The translations under genes and the position numbers were made by a program. A DNA stretch of 64,000 bases. Source: Paraburkholderia tropica (GTDB lineage Bacteria; Pseudomonadota; Gammaproteobacteria; Burkholderiales; Burkholderiaceae). Below the pieces are notes generated by a model. The model saw nothing but the letters and a program-made list of their open reading frames with translations, did not search any database and was not told where the DNA came from. The DNA lies in assembly GCF_900109265.1 (NCBI RefSeq), contig NZ_FNZM01000017.1, forward strand, positions 62,001 through 126,000. The letters are read 5' to 3'. Below, piece after piece: positions 1 to 8,573 of this stretch; the stretch's first letter is position 1, and every line of letters begins with the position of its first letter.

Positions 1-749
1 GTCAGGATGTCGGGCGTCACGCCGGTCTGCTCGTAGGCGTAGAAGGTGCCCGTGCGGCCCACGCCGGTTTGCACTTCGTCGAAAATCAGCAGCGCGCCGT
101 GCGCGTCGCAGGCCTCGCGCAGCGCGCGCAGGAAGGCCGGATCGGCGGGAATCACGCCGCCTTCGCCCTGCACCGGCTCGACGATCACCGCGCAGGTTTG
201 CGGGCCGATCGCGCGCTTCGCGGCGTCGATGTCGTTGTACGGCAGATGGATGATGCCTTGCGGAATCGGACCGAAGCCTTCCGAATATTTCGGCTGGCCG
301 CCCACGCTCACCGTGAAGAAGGTGCGGCCGTGGAACGACTGCGTGAACGAGACGATCTCGGCCTTCTGCTCGCCGTGGCGGTCGAAGGCGACGCGGCGCG
401 CGAGCTTGAGCGCGGCTTCGTTGGCTTCCGCGCCCGAGTTGGCGAAGAACGCGCGATCGGCGAACGTCAGCGATTCGAGCTTCTTCGCGAGGCGCAGCAC
501 CGGCTCGTTGGTGTAGCCGTTGCCGATGTGCCAGAGCTTGCCGCCCTGCTCGTGCAGCACCTTGAGCAGTTCCGGATGCGCGTGGCCGAGCGAGGTCACG
601 GCGATACCGCAGGCGAAGTCGATGTAATCGCGCCCGGCGGTGTCCCACACGCGCGAGCCTTCGCCGCGGTCGGGCACGAACGGCGCCGGCGAGAAGCACG
701 GCACCATCACTTCGTCGAAGGTCTGGCGGCTCACAGTCTGGTCGTTCAT
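1..749 (-). CDS. astC: Succinylornithine/acetylornithine aminotransferase AstC (C-terminus beyond window)
   Basis: Class III PLP-dependent aminotransferase, cut by the left edge after about 249 residues. In the AST pathway AstC (AruC in Pseudomonas) moves the amino group of N2-succinylornithine to 2-oxoglutarate; the same family includes ArgD. Visible family motifs are SGAEAN, FHGRT, EPVQGEGG and DEVQTGVGRTG, the last holding the PLP-ring aspartate. The PLP-binding lysine would lie off the edge. The ATG at 749 is preceded by AAGGA about 8 nt upstream. Its position just downstream of argR and an arginine-type ABC transporter favours the catabolic AstC role over biosynthetic ArgD. The family is clear; AstC rather than ArgD is inferred from context. 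Confidence 0.85.
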   Translation of the reverse strand, partial: MNDQTVSRQTFDEVMVPCFSPAPFVPDRGEGSRVWDTAGRDYIDFACGIAVTSLGHAHPELLKVLHEQGGKLWHIGNGYTNEPVLRLAKKLESLTFADRAFFANSGAEANEAALKLARRVAFDRHGEQKAEIVSFTQSFHGRTFFTVSVGGQPKYSEGFGPIPQGIIHLPYNDIDAAKRAIGPQTCAVIVEPVQGEGGVIPADPAFLRALREACDAHGALLIFDEVQTGVGRTGTFYAYEQTGVTPDIL

Positions 750-1012
750 GGCGAATCCTTGTGGTCTCGAATCGGGTGCCGATTCAGGTTCTCGATTCAG
801 GCTCGTGCCGCGCGAGGCGCGATTAGGGTACGAACCGGATGCTAATGGGCTCAATCGAGCGAGTATCGGTTGCAGTGTAGGCAACCGCGCTGCAAACGTC
901 TTGCGCAGGCGCGACGCGTTTTTTCGTCAGCGGCGGCGCGGCGGGGTTTTCCGTCCCGAATGAGCCATTTTCGTGCGCCGGGTCAGGCGAGCGCGCCCGC
1001 TTCCACGACGGC

Positions 1013-1045
1013 TCGATCACGCTTCAATCACGCTTCAATCACGCT
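1013..1045. repeat. 11-bp tandem repeat, 3 copies, spanning the argR stop codon
   Basis: In gene direction the unit is AGCGTGATTGA. Two copies are perfect (1035-1045, 1024-1034) and one has a single mismatch (1013-1023). The first copy ends in the argR TGA, so each further copy supplies a TGA in a shifted frame. The remaining argR-astC gap (750-1012) should carry the astC promoter, but I see no motif I can assign. Confidence 0.9.
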
Positions 1046-2135
1046 CGGGCGGCTCCACCAGCGCCCCGGCGCGCGGCTCGGGATTCGCGCCGCCGTGCTG
1101 ACGCTCGATCCAGTTGCGGCGATCCTCGCGCGGCGTCACGCCGAAGCGCTCGCGATACGCGTTCGAAAAATGCGCCGCCGACGAAAACCCGCACGCGAGG
1201 CTGATCTGCACCACCGACTTGCTGGTGCGCTGCAACTGCGAGCGCGCCTTCGCGAGCCGCAGGCCGAGGTAGTACTTCGACGGCATCGCGTTCAGATACT
1301 GCCGGAACAGGCGTTCGAGCTGACGGCGCGAGACGCCCACGTGCCCGGCGATCTCGTCGGTCGTGAGCGGATCCTCGATGTTCGCTTCCATCAGCATGAG
1401 CGCGTCGTTCAGGCGCGGATGGCGCTCGCCGGGCGCGGTCACGAACGGAATGCGCTGACGCTCGTCGCCGCCGCGCAGCGCGCTCGCGCCCATCGCGTCG
1501 GCGATGCGGTCCACGAGTTCGGGGCCGTGCTCGCGACCGATCATCGCCAGCATGAAGTCGAGCGTCGCCTGGCCGCCCGCGCAGGTCGCGCGATCGCGGT
1601 CGATCTCGTAGAGATGCTGCGTGACGATGGTGCGCTCGAACTGCTCGGCGAACTGCTGGTACGTCTCCCAGTTCACGGCCACGCGATAGCCCTGCAACTG
1701 CCCGGCCATCGCGAGCCACCAGACGCCGTGATGAATGCCGGTGACGAGCGGCGTGCGCGGCCCGAGGCGCGCGAGGCTCGCGAGAAACAGGCGATAGTCG
1801 GCGAACTGCTGATAGCGCTCGGTCACGACGATCAGCCAGTCGCACGCGAGCGCGTCGCCGAAGGTGCCGTCGGCGGGCCACTGCGCGCCGCCCGCGAGCG
1901 GCACGGGCCGGCCGTTCCACGAGTACATCTGCCAGCGGTAGAGCGCGCGGCCGTCGATCTCGTTGGCGAGATTGAGCGCGTCGACGATCGGGCCCACGCC
2001 CGACATCGACACCGGCGGCAGCGCGACGATCGCCACCTGCGTCGTGCGATTCGCGCGCGCGACGGCTGGCGTGGTCGATGCCACCGATGCAGTCGATGCC
2101 ACCGAAGCGGCGGATGCGTTCCCTTCCTGGTTCAT
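1035..2135 (-). CDS. argR: ArgR-type AraC/GlxA-family transcriptional regulator
   Basis: A 366-residue regulator with an N-terminal DJ-1/PfpI-like (GATase1-like) domain at about residues 30-210 and a C-terminal AraC-type double helix-turn-helix at about 240-340, where GVSRRQLERLF and CGFSSAAHFSNAYRERFG are visible. This is the build of the Pseudomonas aeruginosa arginine regulator ArgR, which activates aot and aru/ast genes and is unrelated to E. coli ArgR. It starts 22 bp after aotP and precedes astC, the same order as aotJQMOP-argR-aruC in Pseudomonas. The N-terminus has an in-frame 18-bp duplication giving an Ala/Ser/Val/Thr repeat, so the true start could lie downstream of it. Arginine-responsive control is inferred from context. 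Confidence 0.88.
   Translation of the reverse strand: MNQEGNASAASVASTASVASTTPAVARANRTTQVAIVALPPVSMSGVGPIVDALNLANEIDGRALYRWQMYSWNGRPVPLAGGAQWPADGTFGDALACDWLIVVTERYQQFADYRLFLASLARLGPRTPLVTGIHHGVWWLAMAGQLQGYRVAVNWETYQQFAEQFERTIVTQHLYEIDRDRATCAGGQATLDFMLAMIGREHGPELVDRIADAMGASALRGGDERQRIPFVTAPGERHPRLNDALMLMEANIEDPLTTDEIAGHVGVSRRQLERLFRQYLNAMPSKYYLGLRLAKARSQLQRTSKSVVQISLACGFSSAAHFSNAYRERFGVTPREDRRNWIERQHGGANPEPRAGALVEPPERD
2074..2109. repeat. 18-bp in-frame duplication in the argR N-terminus
   Basis: Two copies of GTCGATGCCACCGAnGCn (plus strand), 2074-2091 and 2092-2109, encode a repeated six-residue Ala-Ser-Val-Ala-Ser-Thr block in the disordered head of ArgR. Confidence 0.8.
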
Positions 2136-2157
2136 GCGCGGATACGGCTTGCGTCGC

Positions 2158-2970
2158 TTATTTCAGACTGCCCGACAGAAACTGGCGCAGGCGCTCGCTC
2201 TTCGGCGCGCCGAGCACGTCGGCGGGCGCGCCCTGCTCCTCCGTGCGGCCCTGATGCAGAAACATCACGTGATTCGACACATTGCGCGCGAAACCCATTT
2301 CGTGCGTCACGACGATCATCGTGCGGCCTTCCTCGGCGAGCTTCTGCATCACCTTGAGCACTTCGCCGACGAGTTCGGGATCGAGCGCCGACGTCGGTTC
2401 GTCGAACAGCATCACGTCCGGATGCATGGCGAGCGCGCGCGCGATCGCCACGCGCTGCTGCTGGCCGCCCGACAGATGCGAGGGATACTGCTTTTCCACG
2501 CGCGGCGCGAGCCCGACTTTCTCCAGATACTCGCGCGCGCGCTCCTCGGCTTCCTTGCGCGGCACGCCGAGCACGTGCAGCGGCGCTTCCATCACGTTCT
2601 CGATCACGTTCATGTGCGACCAGAGATTGAAGTGCTGGAACACCATCGCGAGCTTGGTGCGGATGCGCTGAAGCTGCTTGTGATCGGCCACTTCGAGGCC
2701 GCCGTCACGGGCCGCTTTCGTGCGCACCGTTTCGCCATCGACGACGATCTCGCCCGCGTTCGGCTTCTCCAGAAAATTGATGCAGCGCAGGAACGTGCTT
2801 TTGCCCGAACCGCTCGCGCCGATGATGCTGATCACGTCGCCCTTCTTCGCGTCGAGCGAGACGCCCTTGAGCACTTCGTTGTCGCCGTAACGCTTGTGGA
2901 TGTCGCGCGCGATCAGCTTGCTCTCGCCCGCAGGCGTCGTTTGCATCGTCTGAGCCAAGATGGTCTCCAA
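2158..2970 (-). CDS. aotP: Arginine/ornithine-type ABC transporter ATP-binding protein
   Basis: A 270-residue ATPase of the polar amino acid (HisP/AotP/ArtP) family that powers uptake from the inner side of the cytoplasmic membrane. Walker A GASGSGKST is at 51-59, the Q-loop glutamine near 112, signature LSGGQQQR at 166-173, Walker B VMLFDE at 186-191 and the switch histidine at 223. It lies 27 bp after the permease at 2998 and 22 bp before argR, so the four genes look like one operon. Cognate substrates of the family are His, Arg, Lys and Orn; arginine/ornithine is inferred from argR and astC. Confidence 0.92.
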   Translation of the reverse strand: METILAQTMQTTPAGESKLIARDIHKRYGDNEVLKGVSLDAKKGDVISIIGASGSGKSTFLRCINFLEKPNAGEIVVDGETVRTKAARDGGLEVADHKQLQRIRTKLAMVFQHFNLWSHMNVIENVMEAPLHVLGVPRKEAEERAREYLEKVGLAPRVEKQYPSHLSGGQQQRVAIARALAMHPDVMLFDEPTSALDPELVGEVLKVMQKLAEEGRTMIVVTHEMGFARNVSNHVMFLHQGRTEEQGAPADVLGAPKSERLRQFLSGSLK

Positions 2971-2997
2971 AAAAATGTCGCGTCAGTGCAAGGCGAT

Positions 2998-3711
2998 TCA
3001 GCGCGTGCGCACGGCCAGATGGCCGAGCCAGCGCTTTTCCGCGCGGCGGAACGCGGCCACCAGCACGCACGATACCGCACAGTAGATCAGCGCCGCGAGG
3101 CCGAACGACTCGAACGAGCGATACGTGGCCGAGTTGGCGTCGCGCGCCACCTTGAGCAGATCGGGCACCGTGGCCGTGAACGCGACCGTGGTGGCGTGCA
3201 GCATCAGGATCACTTCGTTACTGTACAGCGGCAGCGCGCGGCGGAGCGCCGAAGGCAGAACGATGCGCCAGTACATCGTAAACGGGCTCATGCCGTAGGC
3301 GCGCGCCGCTTCCACTTCGCCGTGCGAGGTCGCGCGGATCGCGCCGGCGAAAATCTCGGTGGTGTACGCGCAGGTGTTGAGCGCGAACGCGAGGATCGCG
3401 CAGTTCAGTCCGCTGCGAAAGAACGCGTCGAGAAGCGGTTCGCTGCGCACGAAGGCGAGACTGTACACGCCCGTGTAGATCAGCAGAAGCTGCACGTAGA
3501 GCGGCGTGCCGCGAAACACGTAGGTGTAGAAGCGCACCGGCATCGACAGCCCGCGCCGCTGCGAAACGCGCGCGACCGCGAGCGGCACCGCGCACACGAA
3601 GCCGAACGCCACCGACACCACGAGCAGCCAGAGCGTCATGGCGAGGCCGGAGACGTGCTCGCCGTCCCAGTAGAGAAACGCGCGGCCGAATTGCTGAAGG
3701 ATTTCGTTCAT
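2998..3711 (-). CDS. aotM: Arginine/ornithine-type ABC transporter permease (HisM/AotM)
   Basis: A 237-residue inner-membrane permease of the HisM/AotM type with several hydrophobic segments. The family marker FRGTPLYVQLLLIYTG lies near residues 66-81. The EAA cytoplasmic loop at about 132-160 (EVEAARAYGMS..RIVLPSALRRALP) docks onto the ATPase. Length and motif order are normal. It follows the HisQ-type permease by 19 bp, and the two should form the heterodimeric pore used with the downstream ATPase. Confidence 0.92.
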   Translation of the reverse strand: MNEILQQFGRAFLYWDGEHVSGLAMTLWLLVVSVAFGFVCAVPLAVARVSQRRGLSMPVRFYTYVFRGTPLYVQLLLIYTGVYSLAFVRSEPLLDAFFRSGLNCAILAFALNTCAYTTEIFAGAIRATSHGEVEAARAYGMSPFTMYWRIVLPSALRRALPLYSNEVILMLHATTVAFTATVPDLLKVARDANSATYRSFESFGLAALIYCAVSCVLVAAFRRAEKRWLGHLAVRTR

Positions 3712-3730
3712 CGCTTGTGCCCTTGCGGTG

Positions 3731-4417
3731 TCAGAGTTGCGCGTGGCGCACGCCGGCCGAGTAGCGGCGTTCCAGCCAGATCAGCGCGAAGTTCGAAATC
3801 GTCGTGATCGCGAGATAGATGAGCGCGGCGATCAGCAGGAAGAAGAACAGGTTGAAGGTGCTGCGGCCCGCGTCCTGGGCGGCCTTCACGACATCGGCGA
3901 GACCGATGATCGACACCAGCGCCGTCGCTTTCACGAGCACCTGCCAGTTGTTGCCGATGCCCGGCAGCGCGAAGCGCATCATCTGCGGAAACAGGATGCG
4001 GGCGAACACGCGCGCGCCGCTCATGCCGTAGGCGTAGCCCGCTTCGAGCTGGCCGCGCGGCACGGCGAGAAACGCGCCGCGAAAGGTCTCGGTGAAATAC
4101 GCGCCGTAAATGAAGCCGAGCGTGAGCACGCCCGCCACGAACGGATCGATGTCGATCTGCGCCATGCCGAGCGCGTCGGTGGCCTCGTTCACGCCGATCT
4201 GGATGCTGTAGAACAGCAGCAGCATCAGCACGAGATCGGGCACCGAACGGATCAGCGTGGTGTAGGCCGTCGCGCAGGCCGCAAGCGGCCGGTTGAACGA
4301 GAGCTTGGCCGCCGCGCCCGCGAGGCCGAGCAGCACGGCCACGCCCAGCGACAGCAGCGAGAGTTCGATCGTCTGGATCGTGCCGGCGAGCAGCACCGGA
4401 CCAAAGCCGTAAAGCAT
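3731..4417 (-). CDS. aotQ: Arginine/ornithine-type ABC transporter permease (HisQ/AotQ)
   Basis: A 228-residue permease, the same length as HisQ. The frame stays open to 4633, but I chose the ATG at 4417 (MLYGFGPVLLAGT) because a GGAGA lies about 10 nt upstream and the longer version adds an Arg-rich tail foreign to the family. The EAA loop is visible as QLEAGYAYGMSG..RILFPQMMRFALPG, and the extracytoplasmic region is typical. It is the first gene of the operon. In Pseudomonas the binding protein AotJ sits directly upstream; here the next gene upstream is an unrelated lipase. Confidence 0.9.
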   Translation of the reverse strand: MLYGFGPVLLAGTIQTIELSLLSLGVAVLLGLAGAAAKLSFNRPLAACATAYTTLIRSVPDLVLMLLLFYSIQIGVNEATDALGMAQIDIDPFVAGVLTLGFIYGAYFTETFRGAFLAVPRGQLEAGYAYGMSGARVFARILFPQMMRFALPGIGNNWQVLVKATALVSIIGLADVVKAAQDAGRSTFNLFFFLLIAALIYLAITTISNFALIWLERRYSAGVRHAQL

Positions 4418-4753
4418 CACGCGCGTCTCCGGGGAAGTCGTGGTCGAGATGCCGGGCGCGAAAAAAGCCCGGGAAGTGGCGCGGATCGTCGCAGCGCCAA
4501 ATTGTTTGCTCAAACGCGCCCGGCGCGCGTGCTGCATTGCAACAATTCGTGTCGGCGCAGGCCGCCGGGCCCGGCGCGACGGCGTTTCGCCCGCACTGTC
4601 AGGGCGCGATGCTTTTGAAAGCTGCAAAGACAACGCCCCGCCAGGCGCAAGCCCGCGGGGCGTTTTGACAAGTTTCGGGTCGCTTTTTCGATAGACGGCG
4701 CGATGCCGCGGATGTCAGGCGCCGACGCGAGGCGGCGGTCGAGCCCGCCCTCC
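4418..4753. other. Gap between the aot operon and the patatin gene
   Basis: These 336 bp hold the terminator at 4632-4667 and, between 4418 and about 4630, the presumed aotQ promoter and arginine-regulator region. It is too short for a periplasmic binding protein (about 260 residues), and I see no remnant of one. I could not recognise a specific operator. Confidence 0.6.
4632..4667 (-). terminator. Rho-independent-like terminator after the patatin gene
   Basis: A perfect 10-bp inverted repeat AACGCCCCGC (4632-4641) / GCGGGGCGTT (4655-4664) encloses a 13-nt loop. It lies about 90 bp past the patatin stop in that gene's direction. A TTTT follows on the plus strand and a looser T-rich stretch (TTGTCTTT) on the minus strand, so it may work both ways. 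Confidence 0.75.
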
Positions 4754-5806
4754 TCAGTCGATCCCCAACTGCGCGCGGATCGCGGGCAGCATGTACTGGA
4801 CCGCCGCGCGGCCCTCGGCGATGGCCGGTCCGGCGCGATGAAAGTCGAAAATCCCCATGCCGCCGAGGCGCGGCTGGATCAGCACATCGGCGGGTTCGCC
4901 CGCGAGACGGCTGCGCGTGATGCGCACCTGCATGATGTCGATGCTTTGCGCGATCGAGCTGAGCATCGACGGCACCCGCGCCGAAGGCGGCGGCGCCACG
5001 CGCACGTCCGGACCGCCCGCCCCGCCCGGCCCCGACGGTTGCAGCCAGCCCGGAAAACGCTTGCCGTTCTTGCGCATCAAGGGCGCCGGGTCGGCCGCGC
5101 CGGTGATACCACTCGCGCCGGTCACGTCGCCCGCCGCTTCGCCCGCTTCCGGCAACACGCCGTCGGTCACGGCGCGGCGCGCGGCGCCCGGCACCGCGCG
5201 CGGCACCGTGTCGATCGCGCCGCCCAGATCGCGGCCATTGAGAATGTCGTGATTGAGATCGATGGCGATCACCGTGTCGGCGCGCATCGCGCGCGCGGCG
5301 GACACCGGCACCGGATTGCTGAGGCCGCCGTCGACGAGCCAGACGCCGTCGTGCCAGATCGGCGTGAAGATGCCCGGAATCGCAATCGAGGCGCGCACCG
5401 CGTCGACCACGCCACCCTCGCGCAGCCAGACCTCGCGGCCCGTGTCGAGTTCGGTCGCGACCGCCGCGAACGGCATTTTCAGGTCGTCGATCGCGCGGCC
5501 GTTGAACTGCTTCGCGAACAGGTCGATGACCTTGCGCCCGCCCAGCAGCCCGCCCGAAAAGCGCAGATCGAGCAGCCGCACCACGGTCTGCCACGTGAGC
5601 TTGCCGACCCAGTCCTCCAGCCAGTCCAGATCGCCATTGGCATAGACCGCGCCCACCAGCGCGCCGATCGAGGTGCCGCAGACCACGTCGGGCCGGATGC
5701 CCGCTTCCTCCAGCGCGCGGATCGCGCCGATATGCGCCCAGCCGCGCGCCGCCCCGCCGCCCAGCACGAGCCCCACGCGGCGGGCGCGTCGTCGTTGCGT
5801 CACCAT
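4754..5806 (-). CDS. Patatin-like phospholipase (RssA/NTE family)
   Basis: A 350-residue patatin-fold serine hydrolase. The oxyanion-hole glycines GGGAARG are at about 16-22, the nucleophile elbow GTSIG has Ser46, and the catalytic aspartate is in DGG at about 159-161, giving the family's Ser-Asp dyad. Such proteins act as phospholipases or lysophospholipases on membrane lipid; the substrate cannot be told. The stretch from about 195 to 290, between the catalytic core and the C-terminus, is Pro/Gly/Ala-rich and probably a disordered insert. There is no signal peptide, so it should be cytosolic or membrane-peripheral. The gene stands alone, with a terminator downstream. Confidence 0.88.
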   Translation of the reverse strand: MVTQRRRARRVGLVLGGGAARGWAHIGAIRALEEAGIRPDVVCGTSIGALVGAVYANGDLDWLEDWVGKLTWQTVVRLLDLRFSGGLLGGRKVIDLFAKQFNGRAIDDLKMPFAAVATELDTGREVWLREGGVVDAVRASIAIPGIFTPIWHDGVWLVDGGLSNPVPVSAARAMRADTVIAIDLNHDILNGRDLGGAIDTVPRAVPGAARRAVTDGVLPEAGEAAGDVTGASGITGAADPAPLMRKNGKRFPGWLQPSGPGGAGGPDVRVAPPPSARVPSMLSSIAQSIDIMQVRITRSRLAGEPADVLIQPRLGGMGIFDFHRAGPAIAEGRAAVQYMLPAIRAQLGID

Positions 5807-5893
5807 ACCCGCCTCCCGCGTGCCTGTTGCCTGTCTTGTTTCAGAGTCATGGCGTTTTGTCTGTGTTTTGCGCCGATTCGTTCAATGTCCGCG

Positions 5894-5929
5894 CTTAGTG
5901 TCCACCTTAGTGCCCACCTTAGTGTCCAC
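5894..5929. repeat. 12-bp tandem repeat, 3 copies, spanning the lipoprotein stop codon
   Basis: In gene direction the unit is GTGGACACTAAG; copies are at 5918-5929, 5906-5917 (one mismatch) and 5894-5905. The first copy contains the TAA stop of the upstream lipoprotein gene; because the unit is 12 bp, each copy repeats a TAA in the same frame. Confidence 0.9.
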
Positions 5930-6521
5930 GTATCACGTCCGAGCGCGATGTCGTCGAGACATGGCCGTCCGGGCCGAAATGCACGTTGAAATACGCCTCC
6001 GGCGTCACGCCGCCCTCGTACCATTTCCAGCTCCAGACGGTCTCCTGCTTGAGCCGGTAGGCGGCTATCTGCCCCGGTTTGCCGAGCAGCGCGCGCACCT
6101 CGTCCTGACTCATGCCGATACGCACCTTCGCGAAGTTTTCCGCCGTGAGCGCCTGGGTGATGGCCACGAGCCGTCCGTTCGGGCCGATGTCGACCATGAA
6201 GGTCTTGAGGCCCTGCGGGCCGCGCGGATATTCGAGGCGGCGCGAGCCGTCGTCGAACAGGCGCTCGGTCTCCGGCTTGCCCATCTGCTCGCGCACCTGC
6301 TCGAGCGTGGACACGCCGGGCGTGAGGCCCTTGAGCAGCAGCGCGTCGGGCTTCACCGAATCGAAGAAGGTCTTGAAGCTCTGGCGGAGCGAATCGAGCA
6401 TGGCGTCGAACTGGCGGTCGTCGCAGCCGGCGAGCGTGAACGCCGCCAGCGCTGCGCACGCAGCGGTGAGCGTCCGCGTGGATCTGAATGGGGAAGGCAT
6501 GTTCGGGTACGGCATCAACAT
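5919..6521 (-). CDS. BamE/SmpA-OmlA-domain outer-membrane lipoprotein
   Basis: About 200 residues. The N-terminus is basic, followed by a hydrophobic stretch and lipobox LAGC, so it should be a lipoprotein. The mature part has two BamE-like signatures, GLTPGVSTLEQVREQMGKP and VRIGMSQDEVRALLGKPGQ, each the start of an alpha-alpha-beta-beta unit. True BamE is about 110 residues with one unit, so this is a longer paralogue and a role in the Bam complex should not be assumed. I chose the ATG at 6521, since the frame opening further upstream (6635) would overlap hpnL; ATGs at 6515 and 6500 are also possible and no start has a convincing ribosome site. Confidence 0.8.
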   Translation of the reverse strand: MLMPYPNMPSPFRSTRTLTAACAALAAFTLAGCDDRQFDAMLDSLRQSFKTFFDSVKPDALLLKGLTPGVSTLEQVREQMGKPETERLFDDGSRRLEYPRGPQGLKTFMVDIGPNGRLVAITQALTAENFAKVRIGMSQDEVRALLGKPGQIAAYRLKQETVWSWKWYEGGVTPEAYFNVHFGPDGHVSTTSRSDVIRGH

Positions 6522-6579
6522 GGGCTTGCGCGTGCGCGGCCCCGAGGCCCGGCGCACGCCGGATAGCCACAATGTACCG

Positions 6580-7656
6580 TCAATGACGCCGGTCGTGTCC
6601 CGAAGCCCGCTTCGAAGGTTCGGCAACGCGCGCAACGGCGCGCAGCCCGACGCGCTCCGGCGCGCCGCCGTGCAGCGCGCGGCGCGTGCGCACGATCTCG
6701 GCGGCCTGCCAGGAAATCAGCGCGATCACGCCGAACACCACTTCGCGCATGCGCTTGACGAGCGCGAGCGAGAACGCCACGTCCTGACTCACGCCGAACA
6801 GTTGCGCGAGCAGCACCACGGCGACTTCCTGCACGCCGAGGCCCGCGGGCACCATGAAGGCGGCGTGGCGCACCGCCTGGGTGATGGCTTCGATGGCGAG
6901 CGCGTCGCCGACCGAGACCGGATGGCCGAGCAGCGAGAGCGCCCACCAGGTTTCGAACGCGCCCAGCATGTAGCCGCCAAGCTGCCAGAAGAACGCGCGG
7001 AACATCAGGCCCGTGCGCGACATCAGCGCATCGAGATCGGCGTCGAGCCGCTGGCCGTCGATGCCCAGCTTCTGCCACGTTGCTTCGCCGAACAGACGCG
7101 CGGCCCAGCGCTCGATCGCATGGAACACGCCGCCGCGACGCAGCAGCACGATCGCGAGCACGGGCAGCGGCGCGCTCAGCACGAGCGCGAGCGCGATCGT
7201 GACGATGGTGCGCAACGAGCCGCCGTCGCCGGTCGCCGCGACGATCAGCACCACGCCGAGCGCCGAAAACGCGTACTGCACGGCGATCGTCACGAAGACC
7301 TCGACGATCACCGACGCCGTGACCTCGCTCGCCTCGTGCGGCTCGCGCAATTTCCAGCGCGCAAGGCGAATGCCGACCAGCTCGCCGCCCACGCCCACGA
7401 CGGGCAGCAGGCGGTTGACGGCTTCGCGCACCGTGGCGACCCACCAGAGGAAGGCAAGCGGCGCGCGCCGGTCGAGCAGCAGACGCCACGCGTGCGCGTC
7501 GAGCAGCAGCGGCAGCGCATGGAACGGCACGAGCCAGAGCAGCACCGGACCCGCCGCGCCGATCACGCGCATCACGTCATGCGCGCCGTCGTGAACCACG
7601 AGGCCGATCAGGATCGCGATCCCGACCGGCAAACCCAGCCATTGAAGCCACTTCAT
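6580..7656 (-). CDS. hpnL: Hopanoid biosynthesis-associated membrane protein HpnL
   Basis: A 358-residue polytopic membrane protein of the lysylphosphatidylglycerol-synthase transmembrane (UPF0104/AglD-like) family, with about eight hydrophobic segments. EAVNRLLPVVGVGGELVG and the late AAFMVPAGLGVQEVAVVLL match the conserved membrane core of this family. Its ATG overlaps the hpnK stop by 4 nt (ATGA), so it is translationally coupled to the hopanoid genes; that context points to HpnL rather than a general LPG synthase. HpnL's reaction is not established; a lipid flippase or transport role is a guess. It closes the operon. Confidence 0.85.
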   Translation of the reverse strand: MKWLQWLGLPVGIAILIGLVVHDGAHDVMRVIGAAGPVLLWLVPFHALPLLLDAHAWRLLLDRRAPLAFLWWVATVREAVNRLLPVVGVGGELVGIRLARWKLREPHEASEVTASVIVEVFVTIAVQYAFSALGVVLIVAATGDGGSLRTIVTIALALVLSAPLPVLAIVLLRRGGVFHAIERWAARLFGEATWQKLGIDGQRLDADLDALMSRTGLMFRAFFWQLGGYMLGAFETWWALSLLGHPVSVGDALAIEAITQAVRHAAFMVPAGLGVQEVAVVLLAQLFGVSQDVAFSLALVKRMREVVFGVIALISWQAAEIVRTRRALHGGAPERVGLRAVARVAEPSKRASGHDRRH

Positions 7657-8573
7657 GATGACGCCCGACCCTCCGCCAGCCCGGCGCGCGGCCGCGTCGC
7701 TGCGTGAACATCATGACCGTCGCGACCATCGCCGCCATCGAAAAACACGTCGGTGAAGCCGCCGTGACGCACGCCCGCACGCGCGAGCGCGGCGGCCACG
7801 CGCGGCGAGACCAGCGCGGCAAGTTCATCGGCGTGGCGATAGCGTTGCATCGACGCGGTGATCGGCCCCTCGCCCACCGCCGGCGCTTCGGCCGGGTGGC
7901 AGTAGATTTCGCCGACGCCCTGCGCAGGCAGGCGCGCGATCGCTTCGAGCAGCACGGCTTCGTCCATCGCGCCCGTGTTCGCGATGCCCACCACGTAATC
8001 GTTATGCGCGATGCCCGCCCGTGCGAGGCGCGCGCGCACGAGCGCGAGCCACGGCTTGAGCGCGGCGGGCGCGCCCGCTTCCAGCGGCAGACGCACCGCG
8101 CGCAAACCATACTCGCGGCCGATCGACAGGATCAGCGAAAGCACCGTGGGATGCAGATGGAAATGCTTGTGCGTGTTCACGTGATCGAGCGCGAGGCCCG
8201 TCGCCGCGAACGCCTCGAACTGCGCGCGGATTTCGAGCGCGAGCTGCGCACGCACGTGCGGCAGGAAGAAGAAGCGAAAGCCGTCGCGCACCATGTTGTC
8301 GCCGAACCGGCCTTGCGCGTCGACGAGCGCGGGAATGCGCGCGCGCGGCAGCATCGACGCGCCGTCGGCCAGCACGAGATGCAGGCCCACGCGCAGCGTC
8401 GGCAGGCGTTGCGCGCGCGCCACCGCGTCGGCCGCGGCGGGCGCGGCCACCATCAGGCTCGCGGCATTGAGCACGCCGTCGCGATGCGCGCGCTCCACCG
8501 CCGCGTTGACCCGCTCGTGCAGGCCGAAGTCGTCGGCGGTGAAAATCAGCGCGCGCGCGGGCGGCTGCATCAT
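7653..8573 (-). CDS. hpnK: Hopanoid N-acetylglucosaminyl deacetylase HpnK (ChbG/YdjC fold)
   Basis: A 306-residue ChbG/YdjC-type carbohydrate deacetylase. The N-terminal TADDFGLHERVN holds the metal-binding aspartate pair, and later histidines in VGLHLVL and HVNTHKHFHLHPTV are the expected metal and catalytic ligands. In Burkholderia, HpnK removes the acetyl group from GlcNAc-bacteriohopanetetrol, giving BHT-glucosamine. The reading frame stays open further upstream, but the ATG at 8573 overlaps the hpnJ stop as ATGA and starts exactly at the family's N-terminus. Its own stop overlaps the hpnL start in the same way. Confidence 0.9.
   Translation of the reverse strand: MMQPPARALIFTADDFGLHERVNAAVERAHRDGVLNAASLMVAAPAAADAVARAQRLPTLRVGLHLVLADGASMLPRARIPALVDAQGRFGDNMVRDGFRFFFLPHVRAQLALEIRAQFEAFAATGLALDHVNTHKHFHLHPTVLSLILSIGREYGLRAVRLPLEAGAPAALKPWLALVRARLARAGIAHNDYVVGIANTGAMDEAVLLEAIARLPAQGVGEIYCHPAEAPAVGEGPITASMQRYRHADELAALVSPRVAAALARAGVRHGGFTDVFFDGGDGRDGHDVHAATRPRAGLAEGRASS

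Noticed and set aside
1963..3807. Plus-strand open frame of 614 codons opposite argR and the transporter
   Set aside because: Antisense shadow with composition typical of GC-rich reverse frames; the minus-strand genes have clear motifs.
4418..4633. 72-residue N-terminal extension of aotQ
   Set aside because: HisQ/AotQ proteins begin at MLYGF-like sequence; the extension is Arg/Thr-rich and crosses the terminator hairpin.
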